This document shows positions 14,681 through 28,190 of a stretch of 33,335 nt of DNA, piece after piece. Below the pieces are notes generated by a model. The model saw nothing but the letters and a program-made list of their open reading frames with translations. It ran no database searches and was not told where the DNA came from. The position numbers were made by a program, and so were the translations under genes. This DNA comes from Stenotrophomonas chelatiphaga (GTDB taxonomy: Bacteria > Pseudomonadota > Gammaproteobacteria > Xanthomonadales > Xanthomonadaceae): positions 1-33,335 of the forward strand of contig NZ_LDJK01000044.1 of NCBI RefSeq assembly GCF_001431535.1, read 5' to 3'. Numbering within the stretch: the first letter of the stretch is position 1; each line of letters starts with the position of its first letter.

Positions 14681-17087
14681 CGCTCGCTCTTGTCGGGCAA
14701 CGCGTACGCCAGCAGGTAATCGCCCTTCGGGGTCTGCAGGCGATGGTCGCCGCCGGCCATGACCACCAGGTAGTGCCGACCCTGGTGCGCATGGACCATC
14801 GGAGTGGCCTGTCCGCCGGCCGGCAGTTCCGCGCGCCACAGCTCCCTGCCGGTTTCCAGATCGATCGCGCGCAGCAGGTCGTCGGTGGTGGCAGCAATGA
14901 ACACCAGTCCGCTGGCGGTGATGACAGCCCCGCCTTGGTTGGGCACACCGATTTCAACCGGCAGGCCGGCCCGCAACCCGAAGGGCGCGAGGCCGCGCGC
15001 GCGTCCAAACGGACGATCCCACAGGGTCGCGCCGGTGCGCAGATCGATTGCGCGGATACCGCCGTACGGGGGCTGCCTGCAAGGAAGGCGGGTCAGTGGC
15101 AGGCGCCAGCCGTCGGCCGGGTTGATCGGATGCAGCGAGGCCAACAGCCCCTCGCCACCGGCAGCGTAATCGGGCATGTCGTTGTAGTTGGCCACGATCA
15201 CCCCGCGCCGGGGGTCCACCGCCACCCCGCCCCAGTCCCAACCGCCGTTGTGGCCTGGATACTGGATGGACGCATGGCCATTGCCCGGCGGCGTGGACGC
15301 GCCATCCTGCTGGGCCAGGCGGAACTGGATCCGGCACGCCAGCTGGTCGATGGGCGTGATGCCCCACATGTCGCGCTCGGTGAGCGTCGCCCGACGCAGC
15401 GAATGCAACCGCGCGCGCAGGGCGCCGCCCGCTTCCGCGGCAACCAGCGGCGCGCCGCTGCGGCGGTCCAGCACATACAGATCGCCCTGCCGCGTGGGCA
15501 GCAGGATCGCCGGGACCTTGCCGGCCGGCGTGGGGTAATCCACCAGCGTGAGCTGCGCACGGAGGTCGTCGTCGGCCCCGTCGTTGTGCACGGGTTGAAA
15601 ACTCCAGGCCGGCTTGCCGGTGGTCACGTCGATGGCCACCAATGCGTTGGCGTGACGTTGCCGGGCGGCGTCGTGCAGCCCGTTCCCCTGGCCTGGGGCC
15701 GCGCTGCCCAGCGGCACGTAGACCAGCCCCAGCGCATCGTCTGCGGTCGGGGTGGTCAGCAGGGTCGGCGTGCCACGCGTGTAGGCCTGCCCCAGTGGCG
15801 GCGCACCCGCGCGATCCGGCTGCTGCATGTCCCAGGCCCAGCGCAGCTTGCCGGTGATGACATCGAAGCCCTGGATCACCCCGGACGCTGCCTCCTGCCG
15901 TTGCGCGCTCCGCACCTGGTGCCCGGTCACGATGACGCCGCGCACGATCGCCGGGGGCGCGCTGATCGACACGTCGCCGGCCACAACGGCGCCCATGCCG
16001 ACCGTGATGTCGACCTGGCCGTTGTTGCCGAAGCCACGGCACGCCGCGCCGCTCGCTGCATCCACCGCGATCAACCGTCCATCCAGGGTGCCTTCGATGA
16101 TGCGTGCCGCACACGCAGCGCGCGCGGTCCGCGCCGCGGCAGCGGCAGGCCCGGCAGTGCCGAGGGCAAGGCAAGGTCGGCCGCTACATCGGCCAGCAGC
16201 GGATCCAGCGACGGCTCGTCCGGGGTCTCGTAATAAGCCACACCGCGACAGGCCGCGGTGTGCGTGATGGCGGCCTCCCTGACCTTCGGATCGAAGCGCC
16301 AGCGTGCAGTGCCGGTCGCTGCATCCAGGGCGATCAACTGGTTGCGCGCACTACAAAGGTAAAGGCTGTCGCCGATCTTCAACGGCGTGGTCTGCGCGCC
16401 CCAGCGCCGCCGCGGCAGGTCGCCGGTGCGGAACACCCAGGCCGGCTGCAGCGTTGCGACATTGTCTGCGGTGATCCCCCGCGACGGACTGAAGCGCGTG
16501 CCTGCATTGCTGCGCCCCCATGCCGGCCAGTCCCCGTCGGCGGGGCGATCGGCGGCCTGCAGCGGCGCCTCTTCGGTCGGTGCCAGGCCGGCGGCGACCA
16601 GCGGCTGCGGGAAACCCGGCCGCGCGCGGGTCACCCCGTGCGGAACGAAGGCGAGGCTGAAAGCCGCAACGAAAAGCAGGGCCAGTGCCGCCGCGGTACT
16701 GCGTGCAATGCGCTTTGGCACGGGGCGCTGCAGGGTTGATGAAAGCAACGCGACCAGTACCGCCAGCGCGCTCACCAGCCCCAGCCGCGGCACCCAGCGC
16801 CAGTAGCTGCCGCCGGACTCCCACCAGGTCCACGCCACGGTGCCGATGTATACCAGCGCGAACAGCTGCGCGCCGCTGCGGAGGTTGCGCCACAGCAGTG
16901 CACCACTGGCCAGCAGGCCCACTCCGGCGAGCACGTAATACCAGGAACCGCCGAGCTGCAGCAGCCAGCCGCCGCCTGCTGCCAGCACCGCGCCGAGCGC
17001 GATCAGCAGCAGGGCCAGCACGCTGACCAGCGGATGCCGCGCAGGCGCTGGCGCCGGTGCGACTTCGGAATCGGAAGATGCGGACAT
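14677..17087 (-). pseudogene. gcd: membrane-bound PQQ glucose dehydrogenase, frameshifted
   Basis: Two abutting frames together make one quinoprotein glucose dehydrogenase of about 800 residues, the normal length. The 5' part (17087 to about 16130) encodes five N-terminal membrane helices, then the start of the PQQ propeller (DWPAWGRSNAGTRFSP, NQLIALDAATG). The 3' part (about 16130 to 14677) encodes the rest, with IIEGTLDGRLIAVDAASG, GHNGGWDWGGVAVDP, GVPNQGGAVITASGLVFI and AGGQATPM. Between them the frame changes by -1, as after loss of one base (or gain of two), in the very GC-rich stretch 16116-16200; without correction translation ends at 16071. Gcd oxidises glucose to gluconate in the periplasm, feeding ubiquinone. 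It could be a true inactivation or a sequencing error; I see no slippery heptamer for programmed shifting. Confidence 0.82.
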
Positions 17088-17175
17088 CGACGGCTCCCAG
17101 GCTGACGCGCGTGCCCCCCAGCCGCCTTATCCCATCGTTGACGTGAACGTCATGCGATCTTTGCACCCGCCTAAC

Positions 17176-17201
17176 GAAAAACGCCGGCATGGGGCCGGCG
17201 T
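17176..17201 (-). terminator. rho-independent terminator of gyrA
   Basis: An 8-bp perfect stem (17181-17188 with 17194-17201) and a 5-base loop are followed on the minus strand by a run of five T (plus-strand A at 17177-17181). It lies about 26 bp past the gyrA stop. Confidence 0.85.
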
Positions 17202-17226
17202 CTTCCGTTGACCACACAGAGCGCGA

Positions 17227-19950
<2,724 letters not shown>

Positions 19951-20046
19951 TCGGGTTCCGTTGTCTGGTAGCGGTCCAGTCCGTCGCGCCACTCCCCTTT
20001 CAGGGCGGCAGCGGCGGAATCTCGATTAACTGACCGAGTCTACCAC

Positions 20047-20070
20047 AACAGGGGAATTTTCTCCCCTGTT
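20047..20070. other. hairpin in the mtnA-gyrA intergenic region
   Basis: A 9-bp perfect stem (20047-20055 with 20062-20070) closes a 6-base loop. It sits between the mtnA stop and the gyrA start, about 100 bp upstream of gyrA. On the minus strand no T-run follows, so it is not a standard terminator for mtnA. It may be a gyrA leader structure. Confidence 0.4.
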
Positions 20071-20176
20071 CAGCGGGTTTTTACCGGAAGAAATCAGCAA
20101 CTTAGGGGCCCGTTACCGGCCTGTTGGCCGATTGCCCCGGCTGGCTGGCAGATCCGCTTCGCCGCCCGCTGCAGGA

Positions 20177-21238
20177 TCAGCCGAAGGCGGCCCGCATGTT
20201 GGCCACGGTCGGCGCCAGGATCACCCCGCGCTCGGTCACGATGGCGTCGATCAGCTCGCCGGGGGTGACGTCGAACACCGGGTTCCAGGCGGCGATGCCG
20301 TCGGCCACGGTGCGGCTGCCGCCGACCCCGTACAACTCGCCGGGATCACGCTGTTCGATCTCGATCTCGCTGCCATCGGCGGTGTCCATGTCCACGGTCG
20401 AGGACGGCGCCACCACCATGAACTTCACCCCATGGTGGCGTGCGGCGATGGCCAGCTGGTAGGTGCCGATCTTGTTGGCGGTGTCCCCGTTGGCGCAGAT
20501 CCGGTCGGCGCCGACGATCACCCACTGCACCGCACCGGTCTTCATCAGATGCGAAGCGGCCGAATCGGCGATCAGCGTGGCATCGATGCCGTCCTGCTGC
20601 AGCTCCCACACGGTCAGGCGCGCGCCCTGCAGCCACGGCCGGGTCTCCCCGGCGAACACCTTGGCGATGCGCTGCTGGGCCATGCCGGCGCGGATGACAC
20701 CCAGTGCGGTGCCGAAGCCAGCGGTGGCCAGCGACCCGGTGTTGCAGTGGGTCAGCACGCCGCTGCCAGCGTCGATCAGGCCGGCACCCAGGGCGCCCAT
20801 GTGGCGATTGGCCGCCAGGTCTTCGGTGGCGATGGCTTCGGCTTCACGTTCCAGCACCGCGCTCCAGTCCGCGCCCGCCGCTGCCAGCACCCGGCGCATG
20901 CGCGCCAGCGCCCAGGCCAGGTTCACCGCCGTCGGCCGCGAGGCATTCAGGCGCTGCAGTGCCGGTTCCAGCTTCTGCAGGGCCTGCGGGCCGTCTTCGG
21001 CCTGCACGTCGCGGGCGGCCAACACCACGCCCCAGGCGGCGGCGATGCCGATGGCCGGCGCGCCGCGCACGGTCAGCGCGTGGATGGCGCTGGCCACCTC
21101 GTCACTGGTGGTGCAGGCCACGTGCTCCACCACGAAGGGCAGCTTGCGCTGGTCCAGCAGTTGCAGGGCATCGCCGGTCCACAGGATCGGGCGGATGTGG
21201 TCGTAGCGGGCGTAGTCGATTTCGGTGGGCGTGTTCAT
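20177..21238 (-). CDS. mtnA: methylthioribose-1-phosphate isomerase
   Basis: 353 residues, usual length. MtnA converts 5-methylthioribose-1-phosphate to 5-methylthioribulose-1-phosphate in the methionine salvage pathway, in the cytoplasm. Family landmarks are [15 protein letters not shown] (55-70), the catalytic cysteine Cys165 in [12 protein letters not shown], the catalytic Asp245 in [11 protein letters not shown], and the [10 protein letters not shown] helix. The N-terminal RPILW replaces the more usual R-T-I-x-W. The start is ATG 21238, which gives [17 protein letters not shown]; a longer frame upstream overlaps the DUF3011 gene. Only 20 bp separate it from the DUF3011 gene upstream, so the two are probably cotranscribed. 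No other salvage gene is in the window. Confidence 0.95.
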   Translation of the reverse strand: MNTPTEIDYARYDHIRPILWTGDALQLLDQRKLPFVVEHVACTTSDEVASAIHALTVRGAPAIGIAAAWGVVLAARDVQAEDGPQALQKLEPALQRLNASRPTAVNLAWALARMRRVLAAAGADWSAVLEREAEAIATEDLAANRHMGALGAGLIDAGSGVLTHCNTGSLATAGFGTALGVIRAGMAQQRIAKVFAGETRPWLQGARLTVWELQQDGIDATLIADSAASHLMKTGAVQWVIVGADRICANGDTANKIGTYQLAIAARHHGVKFMVVAPSSTVDMDTADGSEIEIEQRDPGELYGVGGSRTVADGIAAWNPVFDVTPGELIDAIVTERGVILAPTVANMRAAFG

Positions 21239-21258
21239 GCGCCCATTGTAATGCGCGC

Positions 21259-21987
21259 TCAGTTCACCGAGAACTCGGCGCGGCAACCGTCGTCCACCCA
21301 GATCCCACGCTTGTCCCAGCCCCAGCTGCGCCCTTCTTCGCAGGCACGCCCGGACAGCTGCTTGAGCAGGTTGACGCCGGTGGTGATGGAGGCCCCGCAG
21401 AAGCGCCGGCGTCGGTCCTTGGACTCACAGGTGACCCGGCGCGGCGCATCGACGAAGCCGCTGCCGTCCACGGCGCCGATCTCGAAGTCACCTTCGCAAC
21501 CACGGGTGGTCCAGATCTCGTTGCGTCGGTAGCCCCAGCTGTGGCCTTCGCGGCAGGGCATGCGCGAGTTCTGCCGCAGCAACCGCACCGGCGCACCTTC
21601 CAGGCGTACCGGACAGCTCTGCGGGCGGCCGTTGGACTCGCAACGCACCACGCGCCGGACAACCTTGGCCGGGGCACCCGGTGCTGCAGCGGCAGCGCCA
21701 CCGCGTGCGCGGAATTCGCCACGGCAACCCAGGGTGACCCACACCCCGGAACGGTCGGTACCCCACTCGCTGCCCCGCACGCAGGCATTTTCCGACAGCT
21801 GGCGTACCAGCTCCACGCCGCCTTCGACGTCCATGCTGCAGTGCACCCATCCGAGATCGCGCGACTGGCAACGCACTACCTCGCCGGCATAGCCTCCCTG
21901 CCCCTGCGCGGCAGCCGATGGCAGCAGCGCGGTCCAGAGCAGCAGTGCGCCCAGCGAGGCCCCCGTGCTTGCCAACAACTTGTTCAA
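21259..21987 (-). CDS. secreted DUF3011 protein, three repeats
   Basis: About 242 residues. A signal peptide (hydrophobic [15 protein letters not shown]) is followed by three tandem repeats of about 60 residues, each opening with VxCxS, carrying four cysteines and a WG(T/Y/W)-x-x-x-x-(V/I)W core, and ending GC-x-(G/A)-(E/D)-F. This is the DUF3011 pattern; the conserved cysteines suggest disulfides in the periplasm. The start is uncertain: TTG 21987 is chosen because GGACGAG lies upstream and it puts the signal peptide at the N-terminus, whereas ATG 22119 would overlap epmA and add non-signal sequence. The function is unknown. It lies between epmA and mtnA on the same strand. Confidence 0.8.
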   Translation of the reverse strand: MNKLLASTGASLGALLLWTALLPSAAAQGQGGYAGEVVRCQSRDLGWVHCSMDVEGGVELVRQLSENACVRGSEWGTDRSGVWVTLGCRGEFRARGGAAAAAPGAPAKVVRRVVRCESNGRPQSCPVRLEGAPVRLLRQNSRMPCREGHSWGYRRNEIWTTRGCEGDFEIGAVDGSGFVDAPRRVTCESKDRRRRFCGASITTGVNLLKQLSGRACEEGRSWGWDKRGIWVDDGCRAEFSVN

Positions 21988-22087
21988 CGACTCGTCCGCC
22001 CTGTCATCGTGATTCGCTTGCCACCATGCGGCAACCGGCGTGATAAGAGCATCATCGCCAACGGCCCGCAAGCGTCGCTTACGACGT

Positions 22088-23041
22088 TCAGGCCCGACTG
22101 AAATCAAAGGCGAGCACATCGGCGATCCGCGCCGTACGCCCCATGGCCATCAGCAGCCGGTCCACGCCCACCGCGACGCCGGCACAGGCCGGCATCGCCG
22201 GCAGCGCCGCCAGCAGCGCCTCGTCCAGCGGCGGCAGCACGTCACCGCGTGCCTGCCGGCGCTGGTGGTCGGCTTCAAAGCGCGCGCGCTGTTCCTGCGC
22301 ATCGCCGAGCTCGTGGTAGCCATTGGCCAGTTCGACCGGCCCCAGGTACAGCTCGAAACGCTCCGCGCGCGGCGGCGTATCTTCGCGGATCCGCGCCAGC
22401 GCCGCCTGCGAGGCCGGCCAGTCATGCACCACGGTCATCACCGTGTCATCGAGGTGCGGCTGGATGCAGTGGGTCATCAACAGGTCCAGCCAGTCGTCCC
22501 GGCCCAGGCCCGCCGCATCGATCTGGATGCCGGCCAGCGGCAGCCGCAGTTCGGCGATGCTCGCCTCGAACGGATCCACGCCGACGCGCTGCAGGTACAG
22601 CGTGCGGTAGTCGATCACCTGCAGGGTTGCCACCCGTCCCACCAGCGCCAGGGCCTGCTGCACCAAGGCGGCCGTTTCGTCGATCAGCCGGTGGTGGTCC
22701 CAGCCCACCCGGTACCACTCCAGCATGGTGAACTCCGGGTTGTGGCGCCCGCCGGCTTCGCCATTGCGGAACACCCGGCCAAGTTCGTAACAGTCGCCCA
22801 CGCCGGCAGCCAGCAACCGCTTGAGCGGGAATTCCGGCGAGGTACGCAGCCAGCGACGGCGCGCACCGGCATCGCGATGGCCGCTGAAATCGGTATGGAA
22901 ACTGTCGATGTTCGGCTCGGTATTGCCTGCCGCCGACAGGATCGGGGTCTCCACTTCCAGCACCTCGCGCTGGGCGAAGAAGCGCCGCACCATCGCGTTG
23001 AGCGCGGCGCGCTGGCGCAATGCCTGCAGCAGCGCGCTCAC
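22088..23041 (-). CDS. epmA: EF-P lysine lysyltransferase EpmA (GenX/PoxA)
   Basis: 317 residues, a truncated class II lysyl-tRNA synthetase lacking the anticodon-binding domain. It attaches (R)-beta-lysine to elongation factor P so that ribosomes pass polyproline stretches. Class II motif 2 is visible (LRTSPEFPLKRLLAAG, YELGRVFRNGEAGGRHNPEFTMLEWYR-type block, about 67-110), together with NGYHELGDA (about 240-248) and motif 3 (GVAVGVDRLLMAMG, about 289-302). The GTG start at 23041 overlaps the TGA of the upstream acetyltransferase (GTGA), implying translational coupling. The partners epmB and efp are not in the window. Confidence 0.95.
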   Translation of the reverse strand: MSALLQALRQRAALNAMVRRFFAQREVLEVETPILSAAGNTEPNIDSFHTDFSGHRDAGARRRWLRTSPEFPLKRLLAAGVGDCYELGRVFRNGEAGGRHNPEFTMLEWYRVGWDHHRLIDETAALVQQALALVGRVATLQVIDYRTLYLQRVGVDPFEASIAELRLPLAGIQIDAAGLGRDDWLDLLMTHCIQPHLDDTVMTVVHDWPASQAALARIREDTPPRAERFELYLGPVELANGYHELGDAQEQRARFEADHQRRQARGDVLPPLDEALLAALPAMPACAGVAVGVDRLLMAMGRTARIADVLAFDFSRA

Positions 23042-23520
23042 AGCAGGCCGTCGCGCGGATGGTCCAGCGGCAGGGTCATCAGGTCGCGGGTGTCGTCGAT
23101 GTAGCCGGTGGCGGTGTACAGCCGGCGCGCCAGTTCGTTGTGCCGGTTCACTTCAAGCCGCAGGCGCTCAACGCCGCGTGCGCGCGCGCGCTGTTCGACG
23201 ATCGCCAGCGCCTGCCGGCCGCGGCCCCGCCCGCGCACGCCCGGCGCCAGATACAGTTCGTCCAGCAGCGCGAAATGCCCGCCCTGCTCCAGGCTGAAGC
23301 CCATCGCGATCACCACGTAGCCGCCGACCGCGCCGTTTTCGTCCAGCAGCATCAGCACCTCGCCATTGCGCGGATCGGCCAGCAGCGAATCGACGCCGCG
23401 GCGCACGCGCGCCTCGTCGAACGTGATCTGGTCTTCGGTGTAGAACTCGCGCATCAGGGCGATCAACGGCGCTTCATCGGCGCGGGTGGCCATGCGGAAA
23501 TCCAGCGGGGCGGTCTGCAT
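23038..23520 (-). CDS. GNAT-family N-acetyltransferase
   Basis: 160 residues with a GNAT fold. The acetyl-CoA loop is ELYLAPGVRGRGRGRQAL (about 98-115), and the C-terminal part has RLRLEVNRHNELARRLYTATGYID, typical of the family. The ATG at 23520 has a strong ribosome site (AAGGAGAG). The acceptor substrate is unknown. It lies in a probable ligA-GNAT-epmA transcription unit, 52 bp after ligA and overlapping epmA by 4 bp, but this proximity does not reveal the substrate. Confidence 0.88.
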   Translation of the reverse strand: MQTAPLDFRMATRADEAPLIALMREFYTEDQITFDEARVRRGVDSLLADPRNGEVLMLLDENGAVGGYVVIAMGFSLEQGGHFALLDELYLAPGVRGRGRGRQALAIVEQRARARGVERLRLEVNRHNELARRLYTATGYIDDTRDLMTLPLDHPRDGLL

Positions 23521-23543
23521 GCAACTCTCCTTCAAGGGGTACG

Positions 23544-23561
23544 GCCGGGCACGCGCCCGGC
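23544..23561 (-). other. intercistronic hairpin after ligA
   Basis: A 7-bp perfect GC stem (23544-23550 with 23555-23561) and a 4-base loop lie between the ligA stop and the GNAT ribosome site. No T-run follows, so it may stabilise or attenuate mRNA rather than terminate it. Confidence 0.4.
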
Positions 23562-23572
23562 TTTGATACGTT

Positions 23573-26071
<2,499 letters not shown>

Positions 26072-26159
26072 CTACCGTCCACGGCGTGTGCTGGCCGCGC
26101 CGGGATGCGCTTGCAGCACGCAGCGCCCGGCGCTAGCGTGCGATGACCTCCCCTGCCGG

Positions 26160-27290
26160 ATGACCTGCGTGCCCCTGCCCACTTCCCGACGGCGCTTCCT
26201 GCAGCTGGCCGGCACCGGCCTGGCCCTGGCCGGCAACCCGCTTGCCGCCGTCGCCGGCACGCCCCGGCCGCTCGCTGCATCGCCGACCCGCAGCGATCCC
26301 GCGCCGATCCTGCTCAATTTCAATGAATGCCCGTATGGCCCGTCACCCGCGGCGCAGCAGGCAGCCCGCGACAGCGTGGCCGCCAGCGGGCGCTATCAGT
26401 TCGCCCTCGCCAGCGAACTGCGCGATGCCTTCGCCCACGGCGAGCAGCTGGATCCGAAGCAGGTGCGCCTGTTCCCCGGCTCCAGTGAACCGCTCAACCG
26501 GGCGGCGCTGCTGTGGACCGGCCCGGAGGCCGCGCTGGTGACCGCCGATCCGACCTTTGAAACCCTGGGCGAGATGGCCGCCGCGCGTGGCGCGCTCGTG
26601 CACCGCATCGCCCTGCGCGCGGATGGCGCGCATGACGTGCGGGCGATGGTCGACGCCGCCCGCCAGCAGCCAACCGGCCTGATCTACATCTGCAATCCGA
26701 ACAACCCCACCGGCTCGATCACCCCACGCGCGGACCTGGACTGGCTGCTGGCCAACAAGCCGGCGGCCACCCGGGTGCTGCTGGACGAGGCCTATCTGCA
26801 GTACAGCGAACAGGCTTCATTGGCCGGCGAAGCCGGCAAGCGCGATGACCTGATCGTGCTGCGTACGTTTTCCAAGCTGTATGGCATGGCCGGGCTGCGA
26901 CTGGGCGTGGCGATCGCCGCACCGGCGCGGCTGGCGGAACTGGCGACGCTGGGCGACAACCCGTTGCCGGTGCCCGCGCTGGCAGCCGGACTGGCCAGCC
27001 TGCGCGACCCGCTGCTGGTGCCGCAGCGCCGACTGCAGAATGCGCAGGTACGTCAGGCGACGATCGCCTGGCTGGGAAAACGTGGCTTCGCCTGCATCCC
27101 GTCCGAAGCCAACTGCTTCATGGTCGACGTCGGCCGCAATGGCGCCGAGTGGGTTGCCGCGATGAAAGCACAGGGCGTGGTGATCGGCCGCAGCTGGCCG
27201 ATCTGGCCGCAGCGGGTGCGGGTCACCGTGGGTAGCGAAGCGGAGATGGAACGCTTCCGCGACGCCTTCGCCATCGTGGCCGGGCAGTAA
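26160..27290 (+). CDS. Tat-exported HisC-like PLP aminotransferase
   Basis: 376 residues of the class I/II fold-type I aminotransferases, closest in pattern to histidinol-phosphate aminotransferase. Landmarks are LNFNECPYGPS near residue 48, FPGSSEPLNRA, YICNPNNPTGS, VLLDEAY and the PLP-binding Lys239 in TFSKLYGMAGLRLG. The N-terminus is a clear twin-arginine signal (Ser-Arg-Arg-Arg-Phe-Leu-Gln-Leu), so the enzyme should be exported folded with its cofactor to the periplasm. Export argues against a role in histidine synthesis; the substrate is unknown. The ATG at 26160 is chosen because it places the Tat motif near residue 9; a frame to 26088 also exists. It is the only plus-strand gene in the right half, lying between ligA and zipA, which elsewhere are commonly adjacent. 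Confidence 0.85.
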   Translation: MTCVPLPTSRRRFLQLAGTGLALAGNPLAAVAGTPRPLAASPTRSDPAPILLNFNECPYGPSPAAQQAARDSVAASGRYQFALASELRDAFAHGEQLDPKQVRLFPGSSEPLNRAALLWTGPEAALVTADPTFETLGEMAAARGALVHRIALRADGAHDVRAMVDAARQQPTGLIYICNPNNPTGSITPRADLDWLLANKPAATRVLLDEAYLQYSEQASLAGEAGKRDDLIVLRTFSKLYGMAGLRLGVAIAAPARLAELATLGDNPLPVPALAAGLASLRDPLLVPQRRLQNAQVRQATIAWLGKRGFACIPSEANCFMVDVGRNGAEWVAAMKAQGVVIGRSWPIWPQRVRVTVGSEAEMERFRDAFAIVAGQ

Positions 27291-27311
27291 ACGCCGGCCA
27301 AGCTGCGGTAT

Positions 27312-27338
27312 CGGCGCCGCCGTCATCCGGCGGCGCCG
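27312..27338. terminator. bidirectional hairpin between aminotransferase and zipA
   Basis: An 11-bp perfect GC stem (27312-27322 with 27328-27338) and a 5-base loop lie between two convergent genes, 21 bp past one stop and 6 bp past the other. It has no T-run, so it acts as a terminator or mRNA 3'-end protector only by inference. Confidence 0.6.
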
Positions 27339-27344
27339 CGTGGT

Positions 27345-28082
27345 CTACCAGCGTGGCGTCTTCGTCAGCGGTGGCGCCTGGTGCTGGCGATCATAGGCAC
27401 GCAGGTCGTCGCGGATATGCGCGATGCGCTGGCGCCCGAGCGCGTTGCGGCTGTCATCCAGCACCACCGCATCCAGCAGTTCGGCCATGCGCTGCACGGT
27501 CGGCAGCATCTTTTCCCAGGCGTCGAGCGCGGTCAGCGGCGCCGGCAGGGTCAGGAAGAAGGCGATTGCCGGGGTCTCCATCTCGCGGATGGTGCCCATG
27601 TCGAAGCTGCCCGGCTTCATGATGCTGGCCATCGAAAAGATCGGGCCACGTTCGGGGTAGCCTTCGACAAGCCGGTGGAAGACATTCATGTGGCCGAACA
27701 CCAGCCCGGTCTTTTCCGCCGCCACCACGATGTCTTCGCCACGCAGCTGCTCGCCGGCACGGGCGGCCACGAACAGTGAAACAATCTTGTCGAAATCCTG
27801 GCTGGCGCGCTTGCCGAGGTCACTGTTGGCGTTCGCTTCCGCCTCTGCCAACCCGGGTTCGGCGGGCTCGCCGTCAACGGCGGGATTGCGCGGTTCCTCG
27901 CCGGGCACATCGACGCCACCGCCGAGTACGGGCTCGCGACGCTGGGCGCCGTCAGCGCCGGCATCGCCTTCGACGCGGCGTCCCTGGCTCTTCTTCCTGG
28001 GCCGGCCGAACAACAGGATCGCAGCGATCAGCAGCAGGCCGGCGGTAAGGATGCCGATGCGCAGCAGTGCGGTGTCGGACAT
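27345..28082 (-). CDS. zipA: cell division protein ZipA
   Basis: 245 residues. ZipA anchors FtsZ to the inner membrane and supports septal ring assembly. An N-terminal membrane helix (about 6-26, LLRIGILTAGLLLIAAILLF) is followed by a basic stretch (RPRKKSQGRR), an Ala/Pro/Glu-rich linker (about 40-90), and the C-terminal ZipA domain (about 95-235) with GLVFGHMNVFHR, FSMASIMKPGSFD and TPAIAFFLTLPAP. Length is short, owing to a short linker. It lies 108 bp downstream of smc, in the smc-zipA order seen in many gammaproteobacteria. Confidence 0.95.
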   Translation of the reverse strand: MSDTALLRIGILTAGLLLIAAILLFGRPRKKSQGRRVEGDAGADGAQRREPVLGGGVDVPGEEPRNPAVDGEPAEPGLAEAEANANSDLGKRASQDFDKIVSLFVAARAGEQLRGEDIVVAAEKTGLVFGHMNVFHRLVEGYPERGPIFSMASIMKPGSFDMGTIREMETPAIAFFLTLPAPLTALDAWEKMLPTVQRMAELLDAVVLDDSRNALGRQRIAHIRDDLRAYDRQHQAPPLTKTPRW

Positions 28083-28190
28083 TCGGTTGGGTCTCCGGCT
28101 AAATACGTTCAGACAAGAATGGCACGATGCAGGTCGTCTTGCACCGGGGGTGGCGCGAATAATGCACCAATCCCCCGTGCACGCGGTGTA

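Noticed and set aside
16071..16200. Programmed ribosomal frameshift in gcd
   Set aside because: I see no X-XXY-YYZ slippery heptamer in the junction, and Gcd is not known to use frameshifting; mutation or sequencing error is simpler.
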